In this document: positions 47,278 through 50,575 of the stretch, in pieces | Numbering within the stretch: position 1 is the first letter of the stretch | How the letters are laid out: every line of letters starts with the position of its first letter | Assembly: GCA_001771065.1 (NCBI GenBank) | Contig: MESQ01000027.1 | Location: 1 to 50,575 of the forward strand | Length of the DNA stretch: 50,575 bases | Direction of reading: 5' to 3' | Origin: Burkholderiales bacterium RIFOXYD12_FULL_59_19 | GTDB lineage: Bacteria > Pseudomonadota > Gammaproteobacteria > Burkholderiales > Burkholderiaceae_C | Position numbers and translations under genes: made by a program | The notes under the pieces: model-generated | What the model saw: only the letters and a program-made list of their open reading frames with translations | Databases searched by the model: none | What the model was told of the DNA's origin: nothing

Positions 47278-48249
47278 ATGAACGCACCTACCCCACCCGA
47301 ACTGCTGCAAGCCATGACGCACCACACCCGCCCCGACCACCTAAGCAACGCCCACCTGGACGCGCTGGAAGAAGAAACCATTTTCATCCTGCGCGAGGTG
47401 GCCGCAGCCTTTGAGCGCCCCACCCTGTTGTTTTCGGGCGGCAAAGACTCGCTGGTGATGCTCAAATGCGCCGAAAAAGCCTTTGGTACACCGGCCAACG
47501 GCGGCAAGATTCCCTACCCGCTGCTGATGATCGACACCGGTCACAATTTTCATGAAGTCACCGACTTCCGCGACGCCCGCGCCGCAGAGCTGGGTGCCGA
47601 CCTGATCGTGCGCAGCGTCGAAGACTCGATGGCACGCGGCACTGTGCGACTGGCACACCCTGGTGAGTCCCGCAACGTGCACCAGTCGGTCACTCTTTTA
47701 GAGGCCATCGAAGAATTCCGCTTTGACGCGCTGATCGGCGGTGCCCGCCGCGACGAGGAAAAAGCCCGCGCCAAGGAACGCATCTTCAGCCACCGCGACA
47801 GCTTTGGCCAGTGGCAGCCCAAAGACCAGCGCCCCGAGCTGTGGACGCTGTTCAACACCAAGTTGCAGCCCGGCGAGCACTTTCGCGTGTTCCCGATCAG
47901 CAACTGGACCGAACTCGATGTCTGGCAGTACATTGCCCGCGAAGCCATCGCCCTGCCCTCGCTCTACTACACGCACAAGCGTGATGTGGTCGAGCGCAAG
48001 GGTCTGCTGGTGCCGGTAACCGAACTAACGCCTTTGAAACAGGGCGAAGTGGCCGAGTCGCGCGACGTGCGGTTTCGCACCGTGGGCGACATCACCTGCA
48101 CCTGCCCGGTGGACAGCCTGGCTGCCACACCCGACCAGATCGTGCTGGAAACCTTGGCAGCTGACGTGAGTGAACGTGGTGCCACCCGGATGGACGACAA
48201 AACTTCTGAGGCTTCGATGGAGAAGCGTAAGAAGGACGGGTACTTTTAG
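47278..48249 (+). CDS. cysD: Sulfate adenylyltransferase subunit 2
   Basis: The 323-residue PP-loop ATP sulfurylase subunit makes APS from sulfate and ATP with CysN. It has the PP-loop SGGKDSLVML (about residue 52), IDTGHNFHEV, GGARRDEEKARAKERIFS and the C-terminal CTCPVDS and DDKTSEASMEKRKKDGYF segments. It starts 3 nt after the cysH stop. cysN normally follows directly, but here about 400 bp with a palindromic element intervene. Confidence 0.96.
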   Translation: MNAPTPPELLQAMTHHTRPDHLSNAHLDALEEETIFILREVAAAFERPTLLFSGGKDSLVMLKCAEKAFGTPANGGKIPYPLLMIDTGHNFHEVTDFRDARAAELGADLIVRSVEDSMARGTVRLAHPGESRNVHQSVTLLEAIEEFRFDALIGGARRDEEKARAKERIFSHRDSFGQWQPKDQRPELWTLFNTKLQPGEHFRVFPISNWTELDVWQYIAREAIALPSLYYTHKRDVVERKGLLVPVTELTPLKQGEVAESRDVRFRTVGDITCTCPVDSLAATPDQIVLETLAADVSERGATRMDDKTSEASMEKRKKDGYF

Positions 48250-48319
48250 AAATGCAGAGGGTATGGCATGTTCTGTTTAACCTGCGGTGCGTTTTTTGGA
48301 CAACCCGCGAGGCAGGGCC

Positions 48320-48550
48320 ATTGGGCGACTTCCTCATACTGGGGTACCAGAAATCGTCAGCCGCCCAATGCCCCTACCCCGCTGGCCGCGTTCAGAAATC
48401 TGTGGAAATTTAAGCCCAAACACCATGAACCCCTTGAACCCCGGACCCCGGTATTTACAAAGCAGCACCGCCCAGGTTGTCGTCGGCGCGGCAGTCGGTT
48501 GGGGTGACCCCCGATTTCTGGTACCCCAGTATGAGGGGGGCGCCCCAACC
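48320..48550. mobile_element. MITE-like element with terminal inverted repeats
   Basis: A perfect 25-bp inverted repeat, CCTCATACTGGGGTACCAG plus AAATCG at 48332-48356 and its complement at 48512-48536, bounds about 155 bp. The repeats extend outward imperfectly (GGGCG near 48324; GCGCCCC near 48544). The inside is non-coding and has no transposase. Together with 48250-48319 and 48551-48645 it makes a gap of about 396 bp between cysD and cysN with no supported gene. This structure is that of a small non-autonomous transposable element; clear target-site duplication was not identified. Confidence 0.65.
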
Positions 48551-48645
48551 GGCTGTTGCGCGGCGCTAACCAGTAACGCCTCAAACGCAGAACCCTTCCA
48601 GCGCCCCAAATGATCAAGCAATTTCGACAGACCAGGAAAACCAAC

Positions 48646-49965
48646 ATGAACACGACCAATTTAATAGCTGACCTCTCAAAAACCGCAGAATCCAAAGCCC
48701 AGTTCGACACCAACTCAGCCCTCAAATTCATCACCTGCGGCAGCGTTGACGACGGCAAAAGCACCCTGATTGGCCGCCTGTTGCTTGACAGCAAAAGCGT
48801 GCTGCTAGACCAACTGGCCAACGTCTCCAAAAGCGGCGAGGCCGACCTGGCGCAGTTCACCGACGGCTTGAGCGCCGAACGCGAACAAGGCATCACCATC
48901 GACGTGGCCTACCGCTACTTCAACACGGCAGAGCGCAAATTCATCATTGGCGACGCGCCCGGCCACGAGCAGTACACCCGCAACATGGTCACCGCGGCCA
49001 GCAGTGCCGATGCCGCCGTGGTGCTGGTTGACGCCACCAAACTGCAATGGCAGAACCCAGCCTTGAGCCTGCTGCCGCAAACGCGCCGCCATACCCTGCT
49101 GTGCCACTTGCTGCGCGTGCCCAGCATTGTGTTCACGGTCAACAAGCTTGACGCCCTCGGCGACGATGCGGCAAAGGCCTTCGCCAACATCAGCGCGGCG
49201 CTAGAAAAATTCTCTTTGGAAGCCGACCTTGAGTTCGCTACCATCGTGCCCATTTCCGCACTCAAGGGCCACAACGTGGTCGAATCAACGGATGACGGCT
49301 GGTGCGGCTACACCGGCCCCAGCCTGCTCGACATCCTGGAACTGCTGCCGGTGACCCCGTTTGATACCGCGCTACCGCTGGCTTTTCCAGTGCAGTGGGT
49401 CGAAAAATTCTCTGCCAGCGCCGACACCTCACAAGGCCGCCGGGTGTTCTGGGGCCGCGTCGGTGCGGGCGTTGCAGAAGTTGGCCAGACCGTCAAGGTG
49501 CTGCCCAGCGGCCAAACCGCCACGGTCGCCCAGGTGTTGGGCCACACCCGCGCGCCGCGCAAGGTGCCCGCCGGGCACAGCGCCGGCATTGTGCTCGACC
49601 GCGAGGTCGACGTGTCGCGCGGCGATTGGTTGCTGGCCACTGACTCACCAGCGCCCAGCCGCGAGCTAAACGTCACAGTAGCCTGGATGGACGATGAACC
49701 GCTGGCGGCCGGGCGTGTCTACTGGGCGTTACACGGCCACCGCTGGGTCAAGGCGCGCGTCAAACGCGTGGTGCACCGGCTCGACATCAACACACTGGCA
49801 GAGGAAGATGCCACCGCGCTCCCCGCCAACAGCATCGGCCATGTTGAACTGAGCCTGCAGGAGCCGCTTGCCGTGCGGCCGTTCAACGCGTCGCGCGTGC
49901 TGGGCGCTTTGGTACTGATTGATACCGCCAGCCACAGAACTGCTGGGGCGGCCCTGGTCAATTGA
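48646..49965 (+). CDS. cysN: Sulfate adenylyltransferase subunit 1
   Basis: The 439-residue GTPase subunit couples GTP hydrolysis to APS formation. It has the translation-factor GTPase motifs GSVDDGKST (residues 32-40), the switch I EREQGITIDVAYRYF, DAPGHEQYTRNM and NKLD, then two beta-barrel domains (RVFWGRVGAGVAEVGQTVKVLPSG). AGGA lies upstream of the ATG at 48646; an in-frame ATG at 48610 is the alternative. It lacks a CysC kinase fusion, which fits direct APS reduction by an APS-type CysH. Confidence 0.95.
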   Translation: MNTTNLIADLSKTAESKAQFDTNSALKFITCGSVDDGKSTLIGRLLLDSKSVLLDQLANVSKSGEADLAQFTDGLSAEREQGITIDVAYRYFNTAERKFIIGDAPGHEQYTRNMVTAASSADAAVVLVDATKLQWQNPALSLLPQTRRHTLLCHLLRVPSIVFTVNKLDALGDDAAKAFANISAALEKFSLEADLEFATIVPISALKGHNVVESTDDGWCGYTGPSLLDILELLPVTPFDTALPLAFPVQWVEKFSASADTSQGRRVFWGRVGAGVAEVGQTVKVLPSGQTATVAQVLGHTRAPRKVPAGHSAGIVLDREVDVSRGDWLLATDSPAPSRELNVTVAWMDDEPLAAGRVYWALHGHRWVKARVKRVVHRLDINTLAEEDATALPANSIGHVELSLQEPLAVRPFNASRVLGALVLIDTASHRTAGAALVN

Positions 49966-50065
49966 CACACATCAAGGCCCAAAGGCCGCAATGCCACTAT
50001 GCTCCAAGCCCTTGAACCCGAGCCCTTAAAATCTCACATTTGCTTTCAACCGAAGAAATTTCAAA

Positions 50066-50395
50066 ATGACCCATACCGTCACCGAAGCCTGTATCAAGTG
50101 CAAGTACACCGATTGCGTCGATGTCTGCCCCGTGGACTGTTTTCGCGAAGGCCCCAATTTTTTGACCATCGACCCCGATGAATGCATCGACTGCGCGGTT
50201 TGTATCCCCGAATGCCCGGTGAACGCCATTTACGCCGAAGAAGACGTGCCCAAAGACCAACGCCACATGACCAAGCTCAACGCCGAGCTGGCCAAGCTAC
50301 CTACCTGGAAAAGCATCACCAAGCGCAAACCGGCGCTGCCCGAAGCCGAAGAGTGGAAAGACAAGACCGGCAAGCTTTCTCAGCTGCTCCGCTGA
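50066..50395 (+). CDS. fdxA: 7Fe ferredoxin FdxA
   Basis: The 109-residue ferredoxin has C9, C17 and C50 for a 3Fe-4S cluster and C21, C40, C43 and C46 for a 4Fe-4S cluster, with extra C12 and C25, the arrangement of Azotobacter FdI-type proteins. The C-terminal half ([31 protein letters not shown]) is the usual FdxA extension. It is followed at once by a ferredoxin-NADP reductase gene, a likely partner, and both could supply CysI. Confidence 0.95.
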   Translation: MTHTVTEACIKCKYTDCVDVCPVDCFREGPNFLTIDPDECIDCAVCIPECPVNAIYAEEDVPKDQRHMTKLNAELAKLPTWKSITKRKPALPEAEEWKDKTGKLSQLLR

Positions 50396-50396
50396 G

Positions 50397-50575
50397 TTGA
50401 CCTCACATCACCCCTTGCCCCAAGCCGCCATCATTGCCACCGACGCCCTGGTCATCGGGGCCGGGCCGGTGGGTTTGTTCCAGGTGTTTCAACTTGGGCT
50501 GCAGGGCATTCAGACCCAGGTGGTCGATGTGCTTGACCAGGCTGGCGGCCAGTGCATCGAACTCTACCCCGACAA
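50397..50575 (+). CDS. Ferredoxin-NADP reductase (thioredoxin-reductase-like), 5' part
   Basis: The frame after fdxA reads [21 protein letters not shown] and then [20 protein letters not shown], the FAD-binding GxGxxG motif and the GGQC segment of type 2 ferredoxin-NADP reductases. No ATG is in frame; a TTG at 50397 (or 50415) is the likely start. The gene runs off the right edge of the window. It follows fdxA by one base, so the two are probably cotranscribed. Confidence 0.85.
   Translation, partial: MTSHHPLPQAAIIATDALVIGAGPVGLFQVFQLGLQGIQTQVVDVLDQAGGQCIELYPD

Noticed and set aside
48268..48613. Short open frames between cysD and cysN
   Set aside because: They cross the inverted repeats, have no ribosome binding sites or recognisable domains, and appear on both strands.

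Overview
The window reads as chromosomal DNA of a betaproteobacterium, most likely order Burkholderiales, family Comamonadaceae (Rhodoferax/Polaromonas-like). This rests on protein content rather than any marker RNA: a small Trp-rich TIGR04438-type protein, a DUF3579 gene next to argD, a DUF934 gene between cysI and cysH, the ratA-rnfH/smpB divergence, and an FNR-controlled ccoI-ccoS-ccoNOQP block. No rRNA, tRNA, CRISPR array or prophage is visible.

Layout. 1-601: the 3' end of a group II intron (domains V and VI) inserted in the 5' part of a DUF4124 gene. 611-2417: rnfH, ratA, smpB and rpsT (translation quality control and ribosome). 2460-5213: DUF3579, argD and argF (arginine biosynthesis), with an unusual non-coding leader before argD. 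5221-14937: a low-oxygen respiration block with a DsbD_2/TauE-like membrane protein, hemN, fnr, a FixH-like protein, ccoPQON, ccoS, ccoI and a universal stress protein. Four FNR-type boxes sit in its promoters. 14986-20530: a signalling operon of a truncated FIST protein, a large hybrid histidine kinase and an HD-GYP response regulator. 20569-28361: matB, a crotonase, lgt, ilvD, a Trp-rich peptide, a cytochrome c and acs. 28493-33632: a YqhA-family membrane protein, dusA, map and glnD. 33640-34582: a decayed hipA fragment and a vapBC-like toxin-antitoxin pair. 34631-41785: def, ligA, zipA and smc on the minus strand. 41904-43246: a split chromate transporter (chrA1-chrA2) bracketed by two copies of a REP-like palindrome. 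43357-50395: an assimilatory sulfur block of a TSUP transporter, cysI, DUF934, a disrupted cysH, cysD, a MITE-like palindromic insertion, cysN and a 7Fe ferredoxin, followed by the start of a ferredoxin-NADP reductase cut by the window edge.

How it works together. FNR, hemN (oxygen-independent haem synthesis), the cbb3 oxidase genes, the copper ATPase CcoI and the Usp form a coherent oxygen-limitation regulon; the ccoN promoter has class II geometry. The cys genes encode sulfate activation (CysDN), APS reduction (CysH) and sulfite reduction (CysI with DUF934). cysH carries an internal deletion of roughly 40 nt that removes a conserved motif and shifts the frame, so the pathway appears broken here unless another copy exists.

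The most unusual signals are the group II intron junction, the cysH lesion, the MITE-like element splitting cysD from cysN, the orphan terminator and palindrome in front of argD, the FIST-kinase-HD-GYP operon with a truncated FIST protein, and the lack of ccoG at its usual place.
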